In this document: one piece after another, positions 23,457-35,774 of the stretch | Layout of the letters: every line of letters begins with the position of its first letter | Numbering within the stretch: position 1 is the stretch's first letter | Assembly: GCF_964656455.1 (NCBI RefSeq) | Contig: NC_135722.1 | Coordinates: 109,374,234-109,438,233 of the forward strand | Length of the DNA stretch: 64,000 nucleotides | Reading direction: 5' to 3' | Source of the DNA: Halichoerus grypus | Taxonomy: Eukaryota; Chordata; Mammalia; Carnivora; Phocidae | Notes under the pieces: generated by a model | What the model was told of the DNA's origin: nothing | Seen by the model: the letters and a program-made list of their open reading frames with translations, nothing else | The model's database searches: none | Program-made: the position numbers and the translations under genes

Positions 23457-26400
23457 ATGACAATTAATTCATATCTTTCAATAATCACTCTCAGCATGAA
23501 CGGCCTAAATGCTCCCATAAAACGGCGCAGGGTTGCAGATTGGATAAAAAGACAGGACCCATCCATATGCTGTCTATGAGAGACTTATTTTGAACCTAAA
23601 GATACATCCAGACTGAAAGTGAAGTGATGGAGATCCATCTTCCATGCCAGTGGACCTCAAAAGAAAGCTGGGGTAGCAATTCTTATATCAGACAAATTAG
23701 ATTTTAAGCTAAAGACTGTAGTTAGAGACACAGATGGACACTATATCATTCTGAAAGGGTCCAACAAGATCTAACAATTGTAAATATCTATGCCCCCAAC
23801 ATGGGAGCAGCCATCTACATAAGCCAACTGTTAACCAAAATAAAGAGTCATATTGATAACAATATGTTAATTGTAAGAGACCTCAATACTCCACTCTCAG
23901 CAGTGGACAGATCATCTAAGCAGAAAATCAACAAAGAAACAAGAGCTTTGAATGACACACTGGACCAGATGGACTTCATAGATATATACAGAACATTCCA
24001 CCCTAAAACAACAGAATACTCATTCTTCTCGAGCATGCATGGAACTTTCTCCAGAATAGACCACATACTGGGTCACAAATTAGGACTCAACCGATACCAA
24101 AAGATTGAGATTATTCCCTGAATATTCTCAGACCACAATGCTTTAAAACTGGAACTCAATCATAAGAAAAAATTTGGCAGAAATTCAAACACTTGGAAGC
24201 TAAAGACCACTCTGCTCAAGAATGTTTGGGTCAACCACGAAATCAAAGAAGAACTTAAACCATTCATGGAAACCAATGAGAACGAAAACACATCGGTCCA
24301 AAACCTATGGGATACTGCAAAGGCGGTCCTAAGGGGGAAATACATAGCCATCCAAGCCTCACTCAAAAAAATAGAAAAATCCTGAATTCACCAACTAACT
24401 CTACACCTTAAAGAACTAGAGAAAAAGCAACAAACAATGCCTAAGCCATGCATTAGAAGAGAAATAATTAAGATTAGAGCAGAGATCAATGAATTAGAAA
24501 CCAGAAATACAGTAGATCAGATCAACGAAACTAGAAGCTGGTTCTTTGAAAGAATTAATAAGATCGAAAAACCACTGGCCAGACTTATCCAAAAGAAAAG
24601 AGAAAGGACCCAAATTAATAAAATTATGAATGAAAGGGGAGAGATTATGACTAACACCAAGGAAATAGAAACAATTATTAGAAATTATTATCAACAACTA
24701 TATGCCAATAAACTGAGCAATCTGGATGAAATGGATGCCTTCCTAGAAACCTATAAGCTGGCAAGACTGAAACAGGAAGAAATTGACAACCTGATTAGGC
24801 CAATAACCAGTAACGAGATTGAAGCAGTGATCAAAAACCTCCCAAAAAACAAGAGTCCAGGGCCTGATGGATTCCCTGGGGAACTCTACCAAACATTCAA
24901 AGATGAAATAATACCTATTCTACTGAAGCTGTTTCAAAAAATAGAAACAGAAGGAAAGCTTCCAGACTCCTTCTATGAGGCCAGCATTACCTCAATCCCC
25001 AAACCAGGCAGAGACCCCATCAAAAAGGAGAATTTCAGACCGATATCCCTGATGAATGATGGATTCCAAAATCCTCAACAAAATCCTAGCTAATAGGACC
25101 CAACAATACATTAAAAAGATCATCCACCACGACCAAATGGGATTTATCCCTGGGATGCAAGGGTGGTTCAACATTTGCAAATCAATCAATGTGATAGAAC
25201 ACATTAATAAGAGGAGAGAGAAGAACCATACGGTCCTCTCAAGTGATGCAGAAAAAGCATTTTGACAAAATACAGCATCCTTTCCTGATTAAAACTCTTC
25301 AGAGTATAGGGATAGAGGGAACATTCCTCAAGTTCATAAAATCCATCTATGAAAAACCCACAGTGAATATCATCCTCAATGGGGAAAAGCTGAGAGCCTT
25401 TCCCTTAAGATCAGGAACACGTCAAGGATGCCCATTCTCGCCACTATTGTTCAACATAGTACTAGAAGTCCTAACAACAGCAATCAGACAACAAAAAGAA
25501 ATAAAAGGTATTCAAATTGGCAAAGAAGAAGTCAAACTCTCTCTTTTCACAGATGACATGATACTTTATGTGGAAAACCCAAAAGACTCCACCCCCAAAT
25601 TACTAGAACTCAAACAGTAACTTAGTAATGTGGCAGGATACAAAATCAATGCACAGAAATCAGTTGCTTTCTTATACACTAAAAATGCAACTGTAGAAAG
25701 AGAAATTAGAGAAACGATTCCATTTACAATAGCACCAAAAACCATAAGATACCTCGGAATAAACCTAACCAAAGAGGTAAAGGATCTATACTCTAGGAAC
25801 TACAGAACACTCATGAAAGAAATTGAAGAAGACACAAAAAGATGGAAAAACATTCCATGCTCATGGATCGGAAGAATAAACATTGTTAAAATGTCTATGC
25901 TACCCAGAGCAATCTATACCTTCAATGCCATCCCGATCAAAATTCCAATGACATTTTTCAAAGTGCTGGAACAAACAATCCTAAAATTTGTATGGAATCA
26001 GAAAAGACCCCAAATAACCAAGGAAATGTTGAAAAAGAAAAACAAAGCTGGGGGCATCACGTTGCCCGATTTCAAGCTATATTACAAAGCTGTGATCACC
26101 AAGACAGCATGGTACTGGTACAAAAACAAACATACAGACCAATGGGACAGAATAGAGAACCCAGATATGGACCCTCAACTCTATGGTCAAATAATCTTTG
26201 ATAAAGCAGGAAAAAACATGCAATGGAAAAAAGACAGTCTCCTCAATAAATGTTGCTGGGAAAATTGGACAGCCACATCTAGAAGCCTGAAACTCGACCA
26301 TTCTCTAACACCCTACACAAAGATAAACTCAAAATGGATGAAAGACCTCAATGTGAGGCAAGAATCCATCAAAATCCTAGAGGAGAACATGTGCAGTAAC

Positions 26401-27276
26401 CTCTTTGACATCACCCACAGCAACTTCTTTCAAGATAGATCTCCAAAGGCTAGTGAAACAAAAGCAAAAATGAACTTTTGGGACTTCATCAAGATAAAAA
26501 GCTTCTGCACAGCAAAGGAAACAGTCAACAAAACAAAGAGGCAACCCACAGAATGGGAGAAGATATTTGCAAATGACACTACAGATAAAGGGCTGATATC
26601 CAAGATTTATAAAGAACTTTTCAAACTCAAAATCCAAAAAACAAATAATCAAGTCAAAAAATGGGCAGATGACATGAAAAGACATTTCTCTGAAGAAGAC
26701 ATACAAATGGCTAACAGACACATGAAAAAATGTTCATCATCATTAGCCATCAGGAAAATTCCAATCAAAACCACATTAAGATACCACCTTACACCAGTTA
26801 GAATGGCAAAAATGGACAGGGAAAGAAACAACAAATGTTGTAGAGGTTGTGGAGAAAGGGGAACCCTCTAACACTGTTGTTGGGAATGCAAGTTGGTACA
26901 GCCACTTTGGAAAACAGTGTGGAGGTTCCTCAAAAAATTAAAAATAGAGCTACCCTATGACCCAGCAATTGCACTCCTGGGTATTTACCCCAAAGACACA
27001 GATGTAGTGAAAAGAAGGGCCATATGCACCCCAATGTTCATAGCAGCAATGTCCACAATAGCCAAACTGTGGAAAGAACAAAGATGCCCTTCAACAGATG
27101 AATGGATAAAGAAGATGTGGTCCATATATACAATGGAATATTACTCAGCCATCAGAAAGGATGAATACCCAACTTTTACATCAACATGCATGGGACTGGA
27201 GGAGATTATGCTAAGTGAAATAAGTCAAGCAGAGAAAGTCAATTATCATATGATTTCACTTGTTTGTGGAACATAA
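23457..27276 (+). pseudogene. L1 ORF2 (endonuclease and reverse transcriptase), broken
   Basis: The start at 23457 (MTINSYLSIITLSINGLNA) begins the endonuclease. The conserved GDFN-type endonuclease motif reads RDLNT near 23878. In the reverse transcriptase, NKSPGPDGF (near 24850) and [14 protein letters not shown] (near 25415) are clear, but the catalytic motif is FTDD instead of FADD (near 25548). The C-terminal Cys motif [11 protein letters not shown] (near 26836) is followed by a stop. Lesions include TGA at 23577, 23625 and 24119, TAA at 25618 and 26869, and frameshifts near 23770, 25055 and 25255. The longest surviving frame is 413 codons (25630-26871). Terminal stop at 27274. Confidence 0.88.
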
Positions 27277-27562
27277 GGAATAGCATGGAGGACATTAGGA
27301 GAAGGAAGGGAAAAATGGGGGGGGGGAATTGGAGGGAGAGATGAACCATGAGAGACTATGGACTCTGAGAAAGAAACATGGTTCCAGAGGGGTGGGGGGT
27401 GGGGGGATGGACTAGCCCGGTGATGGGTATTAAGGAGGGCACGTACTGCATGGAGCACTGGGTGTTATAGGAAAACAATGGATCGTGGATCACCACATCA
27501 AAAACCAATCATGTAATGTATGGTGACTAACATAACATAATAAAATAAAAATAAAATTAAAA
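27277..27562 (+). other. L1 3'UTR with G-rich tract and A-rich tail
   Basis: Contains a polypurine segment with a run of 10 Gs at 27317-27326, a second G-rich patch at 27389-27406 (4+6+6 Gs separated by T), then 'gggtattaaggagggcac' and an AATAAAATAAAAATAAAATT tail. The first patch fits a four-tract G-quadruplex pattern at 27308-27336. G-quadruplex-prone 3'UTRs are known in L1s. Confidence 0.8.
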
Positions 27563-27574
27563 AAAGCAGAAAAG

Positions 27575-28199
27575 AACGCCTCTGCTTTTCGTCAGGGTTG
27601 GAGGTTTGCTGGCGGGTGAGCGAAGGATGCCTAGGCATTCTGTGGGAAATCGAGAAAGGGGCAGATAATGAAAGATGGTTAGGGCTTTCACTAAAGGTTG
27701 TTCATGGGTCCCCCTTGACATTCTACAGGAGACTGTTAGCAAAGCTCTTTCCAGTTATTCTTGTCCAGCGGATCGGAGCACCTGCGCCTTGAAGCAAAGA
27801 CTAAAAACCATCAAGATGCTTGCTCTCCAACCAGTTACTGTACTGCCATTGTTATGTTTTTATCTTCTTATATCGTTTTCTTATGATTTTATGGAAATAA
27901 ATCATTCTCCAGCTATAGCTATGTCATAAACTCCTTGAAAAAAGGGACTGTAATCTCCACAGTGTCTGGTATCAAAATAAGTAAAAATGGTTGTTCTCTA
28001 AGGTATATTATGATACAGTGAACCAGCCAGTGATTCACAACTTTAGTTGGTCAGGTGGTCTCGGGTCACTTTTGAGGATCTAATCTTATTGTTGATGCTG
28101 CTTAACTTTATTTCCTGAAGATACGGCTGCAATTCTTCAAACCAGGTATCTATTTTACCTTTATTATTTTAAATAATAATAACCCAATGCAAATTTGCT
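27575..28199. other. Mostly unassigned; weak L2-like patch
   Basis: No gene. Around 27905-27975 'aactccttgaaaaaagggac' and 'cacagtgtctggtatc' weakly resemble an L2 3' end. Confidence 0.4.
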
Positions 28200-28615
28200 T
28201 TTGCCAAACATGACTGCATTTGGTTCATACCAAGGCCCTGTGAGACACTCTGAGGCATGGTAGGTATTGTTTCTTTTTTTTTTTTAAGATTTTATTTATT
28301 TGACACAGAGAGACTGAGAAAGAGCACAAGCAGGGGGAGCAGCAGAGGCAGAGGGAGAAGCAGACTCCCCACTGAGCAGGGAGCCCGATGCGGGACTCGA
28401 TTCCAGGACCCTGAGATCATCACCTGAGCCAAAGGCAGATGCTTAACCAACTGAGCCACCCAGGTGACCTGATAGGTAATATTTCCATTTTACATGAAAA
28501 AAAAACCGAGGCCCAGAAAGAAAAGTCACTTGTTACTTATTACATGGCGGAACTGGATTAAAACCCCCGTGTTTGCACTCAAACTAATGTTATTTCTAGT
28601 CCACTACTGTGCTTA
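28200..28615 (+). mobile_element. MIR split by a SINE
   Basis: The left piece (to 28271) ends '...ggcatggtaggtattgtttc'. The right piece (from 28471) continues 'tttccattttacatgaaaa', 'gaggcccagaaagaaaagtc' and 'catggcggaactggatta'. The two pieces form one MIR once the SINE is removed. Confidence 0.78.
28272..28470 (-). mobile_element. Carnivore SINE inside MIR
   Basis: T-rich tail complement then 'aagattttatttatttgaca' on the left and 'actgagccacccaggtgacc' on the right. The MIR halves share a short taggta duplication at the junctions. Confidence 0.93.
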
Positions 28616-29351
28616 TTTTTAAATAAAAAATTATAATCCTTAGGATCTTTAAAATTAAACATATGACACAATAATTATTTACTAGTGCCTATATTGAAAA
28701 TCAGTTTTAGATGGTTTGAAATAATAGAGGAACAGACTATATTACATATAGAATGTTATGTTTTACCATTACATATACAGAAATTACTGTGTAGATTATT
28801 TAGCTACCCTATTTAAAATCTACCCCCTCTATGCAAGAAATAATTACACGAACACATCCCATTGACAGTAGGATTAAAAAGAACTCATAAAATAGAATGA
28901 AAAATTTCTAAGCAATAACATTCTACCCAATGATATTCAAGGATTTACTGATGTAAAGCTTAAATATCAGTCTTAACCACAATTACTGTTTTTCCTTAGT
29001 TCAAGATTAATGTTTCCCTATGAAAAGCATATGGCAGCGAGAATCTAGGACAAGAAAGAAAATGAGTGGAAAGAAGTTATTCCCTAAAAGGAGGCTCAGA
29101 GTTCACCATCGATAAAGGATGAGCTCATTCTTCAGCAAGCCCACTGTCAGAGGGACATTGCTGGGGTCTCATCTATCCTGAGCTGTAAGAAACACTTTAT
29201 TTCTCTATCCCTAGGGATCCATTGTCATTTCCTTTCCCTGTGCCTCTTTAGCAAACTCTAACCCCCCCCAAAAAAAGTTACCACAAAAAGGTCTTTGTAT
29301 CCCAGATTGTCATTGCCATCATTTTGGAACTGAAAATTTAAAGTTTAAGTT
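28616..29351. other. No gene or recognised repeat
   Basis: AT-rich unassigned sequence. Confidence 0.5.
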
Positions 29352-29396
29352 AAAAAAAAAAAAAAAACCACTGATCTCCCCCCCCCCCCCCCCCCC
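29352..29396 (+). repeat. A16 and C19 homopolymer pair
   Basis: A 16-base A run (29352-29367) is followed after 10 bases by a 19-base C run (29378-29396). A C run this long is rare and is prone to i-motif or minus-strand G-quadruplex formation, and to sequencing error. Confidence 0.9.
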
Positions 29397-29633
29397 GGGA
29401 GGGTCTGTCCAAGTCAGCAGGGGTCAGACATCCCGGATGTCTCTCTGTGTCACTGATGCAGGAATATTTGCAGGAAGCCAATGAAGCGCTAATCGTTGGA
29501 AATAGCTTCTAATATTCCATATTCACATTCGATTAGTTGAATGAGTTTCCCTTGGGGTTTATTTCCTTGAGGAGGGGAAAAAAAAGAAGGAAAAGAGGAG
29601 GGGAGGTGGAGACCTCTGTTAAGAAATGCTTGA

Positions 29634-29835
29634 AGAGGGACGTCTGGCTGGCTCAGTGGGTTAAGCATCTGCCTTCGGCTCAGGTCATGATCCCGGGGTC
29701 CTGGGATTGAGCCCTACATCGGGCTCCCTACTCCACAGGAAGCCTGCTTCTCCCTCTCCCTCTGCTGCTCCCCCTGCTTGTGTGCTCTCTCTTGCTCGCT
29801 CGCTCTCTCTGTCAAATAAATAAAATTAAAAAAAA
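29634..29835 (+). mobile_element. Carnivore tRNA-Lys SINE
   Basis: Head 'gtctggctggctcagtggg', full body and tail. A 13-base TSD, aagaaatgcttga, lies at 29621-29633 and 29836-29848. Confidence 0.95.
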
Positions 29836-29848
29836 AAGAAATGCTTGA

Positions 29849-31139
29849 TGAAGTAAAAGAGAAAGAGAGGCCTTCCCATCACAACCCATCTTAACAGGTC
29901 CTCGGAGGACTGGGTGTTCTTAACCAGGACACACAGGAGCTTCAAAGCACCCTTGGGAAATCCTGCCTTCCCCTTTGCTCCCTAAGAGCTCCTCAGTGGA
30001 ACATGAGTTAAGTCAGGACGTGGCTGGCTTTGTTTCCTGCCACGTTCTCAGCCTGGACCACGAGAATAACTGCTTCCGTCTCCACCGCAGGTAAATCGTA
30101 GAGACCTGCTCTGAGGTCCTGAGAGAGTGTAGCAGAACGAGGAAGCAGTTATACGTACTTCATGGTTCCCGACAGGTAGGTGTCCTCGTGAGACTTCCAA
30201 CCGGAGAAAAGGAGAAGGAAGCGTTCACATAATGGCATAAAATCCCTGGTGGGACTCCACCACGTGGGATTATTACACTGGCAAGAACGCACTTGCTGCT
30301 ACTGGGACCAGAGACTTTGTATCACTTCGACGTTCTGAGCAATTAGGAGGAAGCTTCATACACCTGCTGGGAACTGACTGTCCCTGGCAGGCCTGGTGGC
30401 CACGGTGACTCAGACTGAGTTACCGAGAATAAAAGGCGGATGGGAACTTTGGAAATGGAAGGATCCCCGCTTGTCCCTGCTCTTTGCTCAGCCTCCTGGG
30501 GGTGTCTTTCCAACTCACAATCAGTCCACTTATTCATGCATCCTAATTCCAAATTATTACTTACTTGATTCTGTAAGCATCAGTGGAGGAGAGACTTAGT
30601 GTCAGACACTTTTCTAGAAGCAGGGGTGCAAAGAGGAGGAACACCCGAGTGTTTAAATTCAGTCTGCTTCAAGGGGCCCATGCGGACGCAGTGGGCTATG
30701 TTCTCGGCTTTGAGGGCTGAACAGGGCGGCGTGGGTGCACGGGGAGGGCTCGCTCACCGCCGCTGGCAGGAGACAAGTGAGCCTTCCAGCTAACGGCTCA
30801 CACCTGAGCCGAGTCTTATGGGAGAAGCAGGAAGTCAGTAAACGAGGCAAACACAAGAGAGACTGAGAGAGAGGGGGAGAGAGATGCGCCAGGCCTCGGG
30901 GTAACAAGGGAAACTACAGGAGGCCGTGGATGCGTTAACTAACCTGACGGTGGAAACCACCCGACAATACGGGCATCTATCAAATCACCACACGGCCCAC
31001 CTTAAATCTACACCATGTTGTTTGTCAAATAGATCTCAGTAAAACTGGAACAAATTTAAGAAAAATAGAACACTAAAACCAGAAATCCGCAAGAAACGTG
31101 TAATTGCTTAACAGACCAACATTCCTCTCTTCTTTTTTT
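29849..31139. other. No gene or recognised repeat
   Basis: About 1.3 kb of unassigned, moderately GC-rich sequence with scattered CpGs near 30660-30800. Open frames of 60-80 codons overlap on both strands without recognisable domains. Confidence 0.5.
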
Positions 31140-31141
31140 GC

Positions 31142-31290
31142 ATATTTTTTTTCAAGAATTTATTTATTTGAGAGAGAGAGTGAAAAAGAGCACGAGGGGG
31201 TGGGAAGAGGGAGAAACAGGACCCCAGGGATCACCACCCGAGCCGAGCCGAAGGCAGATGCCTAACTGACCAAGCCACACAGGCGCCCCC
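31142..31290 (-). mobile_element. Carnivore SINE, internally shortened
   Basis: Left tail 'aagaatttatttatttgag', right head 'aagccacacaggcgccccc'. It is about 150 bases with part of the body missing. Flanks share cttttttgc. Confidence 0.9.
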
Positions 31291-31366
31291 TTTTTTGCTT
31301 TATTTTAAAGAAAATGAAAGCACTCTTCCATGGGCTGCCCTGGACTCAGCCTGACAACAAGTGTTC

Positions 31367-31559
31367 TTTTTTTTAAAGATTTATTTATTTGACAGAGAGA
31401 GACCCAGCGAGAGAGGGAACACAAGCAGGGGGAGGGGGAGAGGGAGAAGCAGGCTTCCCACGGAGCAGGGAGCCCGATGTGGGGCTCGATCCCAGGACCC
31501 CGGGATCATGACCTGAGCCGAAGGCAGAGGCTTAAGGACTGAGCCCCCCAGGCGCCCCC
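31367..31559 (-). mobile_element. Carnivore SINE
   Basis: Complete minus-strand copy: 'aaagatttatttatttgaca' on the left, 'gagccccccaggcgccccc' on the right, only about 75 bases from the preceding SINE in the same orientation. Confidence 0.95.
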
Positions 31560-31839
31560 TTGGAAATATTTAAATGAGCAGCTGAGTACACCCCAGCCCT
31601 CTGGAGCACAGAGACCGAGCGCATGGAGGGGCAGGGACGGGGCTGAAGGGTAGTGAGGCGTCCTATCCTGCAGGGACAGGATCCCACGGACAACACGCCT
31701 TGGAAGAACATAAATATAAATAGACTTTTATTTCCAAATCACTCAGTCTACGTGAGGGCATCTGGGGCCAGAGGATGACAACAGCACAGCAAACAACATT
31801 CAATGCATGTTTAGTATGTGCTGGGTAAGAAGAGTCATA

Positions 31840-32090
31840 ATTCTAACAACCAACTTTCTGAGTGTGGACCACATGCCAGGCGCTCTTGTAAGCCCTCTGC
31901 ATGCATCATTTCATCTTCAACGGCCTTGTGAAGTCTACCATAATCATCCACTTGTACAGAGGAGGGAAGACGGGCAGGCGGGCTCCGGAAAGTGGCACGG
32001 TCAGGCCAAGGGCCCGTTTGTGGCGCCTACATTCAAATCCAGCTTTTCTGATTTCTGAGCACCTGTTCTTAATCTCCATTCTTGTTATTT
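31840..32090 (+). mobile_element. MIR
   Basis: 'ccacatgccaggcgctcttg', 'catcatttcatcttcaacgg' and 'cttgtacagaggagggaaga' follow MIR order; the 3' part is diverged. Confidence 0.72.
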
Positions 32091-32514
32091 TCTGGTCTGT
32101 TTATTAAGCTTGTTGAGATGTGACATGTGTAAATGATAAGGGACGAGGAAATCATGGGAATCGGATGATCACACAGAAGAGAGACAAAACCAACAACACC
32201 GTTTTGCCCAGCAAGGAGAGAGCGCTGTTTGTTAACAAGCAGAGAGACAGCAAGAAGCTGTTGTGACCCTTCACTGTGCGAAGTCTGCATCTGGGGGCTT
32301 CCGTTTCTGCAGCAAATTACCTGCTGATGAAGGGTCATCATTTAGAAGAAAATGGTGAAGTTGCTTTTTTGTTTTTGAAAAAATGTGAAGGGTGCTGATG
32401 AAGGCAACCCAAACAAATTGTTGGCAGGTATGGAGAGGCTGTTTGAGGTCAATGATGATGAGATTGTAGTAGGACGAGTACAGAAACTGGCCTAAAGTTT
32501 GTGAAGAATAACTG

Positions 32515-32561
<47 letters not shown>

Positions 32562-33540
32562 CGCTGAAGCAGTCCTAGCAGGGCATGCCACGGACTGGGC
32601 CCAGGAAGTGAGTTAGCAAAATTCTGGGAATGGCTCTTCCAGATGCCGTAGCATCTTCTCTCTGAGTCAGCAGGGCTCTGAGCGGAGAGCCCGCCCCGGC
32701 CGTGCTCTCCAACCAGAGGAGAAAGGCAAGGGAAAACCACGTATCCCCACATCAGACCCCACATCAGCTTGGTCACTGCTGCTTGCAAAGGCATGACATG
32801 CAGAACCACACTCTGTAAGTTCAGGCCTAAAAAACACCCACCCTGTAAAACACAAATTCCAGTAGGAAACTGTTTGCAACACACCTTGAAGATCTTATGC
32901 TTGTGCGTTTTTATCTGAAAAGATCCACTGTCCCTGAGGATGTGCTCAGTGAAGGACAAGGAAAACCTAAGTAATATAAAGCACTTTCATCTTAAACTCT
33001 ATTTTCTGTTTCTATTGTTACAACACAAATAGATTAAAGATTCTGAATCTGTCTTGAATTTTTGACTATGGGGGGAGAGCTTTGAAAAGACTAGTGTATT
33101 TTGATTATGGTTTTTACAAAACATCTTTGTTGTCTGTTCATTATAGTGATTAATTCTGTTATCTAAGATTGTTGGAGTATATGGTAAAGAATGGAATATA
33201 CGCCTTGATAGTATATTTAGAAATAATATATTTAATAAGCCCCAAACTCATTGATAGCACAGACCTCGTCATGCCTAAATTACTGTACCAAACCCAACAG
33301 TATCTATCCTGTATGTCACTAAAATAACAAGAAAATATTGTCCTAAGCACTGTGACCCATAAGACTGAGGCTTGCTTTTTGCCTTTAGAGAGATATAATC
33401 TTGAGTCCTCTTTTAACTAGTAGAAAAAAAGAATATGATTAACCATTTTTACACTTGACATTGTTATCTGGTAGAAAACACAAATTATATCTACAAATTA
33501 AAAGACTGTGAAGACAACTTCAAAATAAAAATATCACCTA
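32091..33540. other. No gene; contains CA microsatellite
   Basis: Unassigned sequence. Minus-strand frames of 106 and 155 codons run through the CA repeat and have no recognisable domain; I do not call them genes. Confidence 0.5.
32515..32560 (+). repeat. (CA)n microsatellite
   Basis: About 21 nearly pure CA units, likely polymorphic. Confidence 0.97.
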
Positions 33541-35092
33541 TTATGGTGGGCTGAATAATGCCCTCCATTCCCTCCCCCAAATGTCCACATCCTCATCACC
33601 AGAACCTCAGCCTATGTAAAGGGCAAAAGGAACTTCGCAGCTGTCATGAAGGATCTTGAGTTGGGGAGATTAGCCTGGATCTTTTCACACGGGCCTAATG
33701 ATGTTATCACACAGGTCCTTGGAATATGGAGACAAGAGGGTCAAATGCAGAGAAGGTGAAATGACAAAGTAAGCTTTAGGAAGGAAAGAGATAGAATTGA
33801 AGATGCTGTGTTGCTGGCATTGAAGATGAAGGATGGGCATGAGCCACAGAATCAGGCGGTTTCTAAAAAATGGAAAAGACAAGGCAACAGATTCTTCTCT
33901 AGAGTCTCCAAGAGGAACCAGGCCCTGGTAAAATCATGTCTTCAAACCAAGGAGATGAACTTTGGACTTTTTTTTTTTTCCAGTATAGTTGATACACAAT
34001 GTTACATTAGTTTCAGGCATGCAACTTAGTGATTTGACAGGTTTATACATTTTGCTGTGCTCACTACATGTCCTGTTACATCACCATTATAATATCAATG
34101 ACTGTATTCCTTATGCTCTGCTTTTTATTCCTGTGACTTACTCATTCCATAACTGGAGACCTGTGTCTCCCTCTCCCCTTCATCTGTTTTGCTCAGTCCC
34201 CTCACCCCTCTCCTCTCTGGCAACCGTCAGTTTGTTCTCTGTATTTATAGTTCTGATTCTGTTATTTGTTTCTTTATTCATTTTTGAAAGCTTCCATTTA
34301 TGAGTGGCATCATATGTCATATGGTATTTGTCTTTCTCTGACCAACTTATTTCACTTAGTATAATAACTTCTAGATCCATCCATGTGTTCACAAATGGCA
34401 TGATATCTTTTTTTATGGCTGTGTAATATTTCATGGCATATATAAATCACATTTTCCTTATCCGTTCGTCTATTGATGGACACTTAGGTTGCTTCCATGT
34501 CTTGGCTATTGTACATAATGCTGTAATTAACTTAGGGTTCATATATCTTATCAAGCTAGTGTTTTTGTCTTGTTTTCTGCCCGACACTAGAAATATTGGA
34601 TGGTATGGTATTTCTATTTTTAATTTTTTGAGAAACTTCCATACTGTTTCCCACGTGGCTGCCCCAACTTATATTCTCATCACCAGCCAAGAGGTTTCCT
34701 TTTTCTCCACATCCTCTCTAACGCTTGTTGTTTCTTGTCTTTTTTTATTTTAGCCATTCTGACAGGTGTGAGGTTGTAGGTCATTGTGGTTTTGATGTGC
34801 ATTTCCCAGATGATGAGTGATGCTGAGCATCTTTTCATGTGTCTGTTGGCCCTCTGCATGTCTTCTTTGGAAAAAGCGTCTATTCAGGTCCTCTGCCCTT
34901 TTTTTTTTTTTTTAAATTGGATTGTTTGATTTTGAGTGTTAAGTTGTATATTTTCTTTATATATTTTGGATATTAACCCCTTATTGGATGATTCTGGACT
35001 TCTAGGTTCCAAAAATATGAGAGAATGAAGCTGTATTGTTCTAAGCCAATAAATCTGTGGTAATTTGTTATAGCAACAATAGAAAACCAATA
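33541..35092 (+). mobile_element. ERVL-MaLR (MLT1-type) LTR split by an L1
   Basis: The left half 33541-33967 ('gggctgaataatgccctcca', 'aggaacttcgcagctgtcat', 'gagattagcctggatctttt') and the right half 34986-35092 ('ctggacttctaggttccaa', 'gtggtaatttgttatagcaa', 'aaccaataca') join into one solo LTR when the L1 between them is removed. Confidence 0.8.
33968..34985 (-). mobile_element. 5'-truncated L1 inserted in the LTR
   Basis: T-run at 33968-33979 then the L1 3'UTR and ORF2 C-terminus in reverse ('catatgtcatatggtatttg', 'cttctagatccatccatg', 'gccattctgacaggtgtg'), ending at 'ggatattaacccctta'. The flanks gatgaactttggactt and gatgattctggactt look like a diverged TSD of about 15 bases. Confidence 0.85.
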
Positions 35093-35580
35093 CAACCACC
35101 TTTTCACACATTCCTCACCACTCTAAACCTGGATCTGGGAAACAATACCTATGATCTACATTAAGAAAAACATCTTTCCCACTCAGGAGGGGGTAGAGAT
35201 TAACTAGTGTACCGTAGTGAAAGTAATTCACCTGTGAAAGTGTAATGGTGGTGTGGCATGGACAGAGAAATAGAACATGGCAGCCAGGCTTATAAATGCA
35301 CAGAATTTTATGTACGAGAAAGAGCTTCTTAAATGTCCCTGGTCATGTGACCTTAGAAAGGCACCTGAGTACAAACATACTATCTATCTTTAATTTTCAT
35401 TTTTCCATATTTTAGGATTTTCCTAAATTAAGTTTCCTTAAGGCAAAAGGCATATGCCGCTCCTACTTTAAGTCTCAGAGATGCAACCTCTGCTTCCTGC
35501 CACCTGCTAGGCTTCCTGCCCCTTAACTTGATTATAAATGGCTTGGCGAATATACATCCGAGGAGGAGTGGAACTGATTT
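35093..35580. other. No gene or recognised repeat
   Basis: Unassigned sequence between a LTR and a MIR pair. Confidence 0.45.
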
Positions 35581-35740
35581 TTGCATTATAAAACCTGGTT
35601 TTAAGCCCTGTTTCTGCTGCTACACTTGGGCAATCTCTGAACCTCTCTGAGCTTCAGTTTCCATTGTCTCTGGGACAAAATTGGTGATGGGTCTCTCAGG
35701 GGGATAGGAAAATTAAATGAGATGATTGGTGACTGAATAA
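35581..35740 (-). mobile_element. MIR
   Basis: 'cacttgggcaatctctgaac', 'tctgagcttcagtttccatt' and 'aaattaaatgagatgattgg' are complements of the MIR 3' half. Confidence 0.75.
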
Positions 35741-35774
35741 GATGTAGTCATTGTACTTAATTACATCACAAATA

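Larger units (their letters stand above)
21618..27562 (+). mobile_element. Near full-length carnivore L1, both ends present, coding-dead
   Basis: The element is about 5.9 kb. It starts with a 5'UTR (AAGATGGCGGAGGAGTAG at 21628) and runs through ORF1, ORF2 and a G-rich 3'UTR to an A-rich tail. The duplicated target aaagcagaaaag lies at 21606-21617 and 27563-27574, showing integration by target-primed reverse transcription. Full-length inserts are a minority of L1 copies because most are 5'-truncated. Both ORFs carry stops and frameshifts, and two catalytic-region motifs are altered, so it cannot move now. Confidence 0.93.

Noticed and set aside
32492..32959. 155-codon minus-strand frame
   Set aside because: Ends in the translation of a CA microsatellite (Cys-Val runs) and has no recognisable domain.
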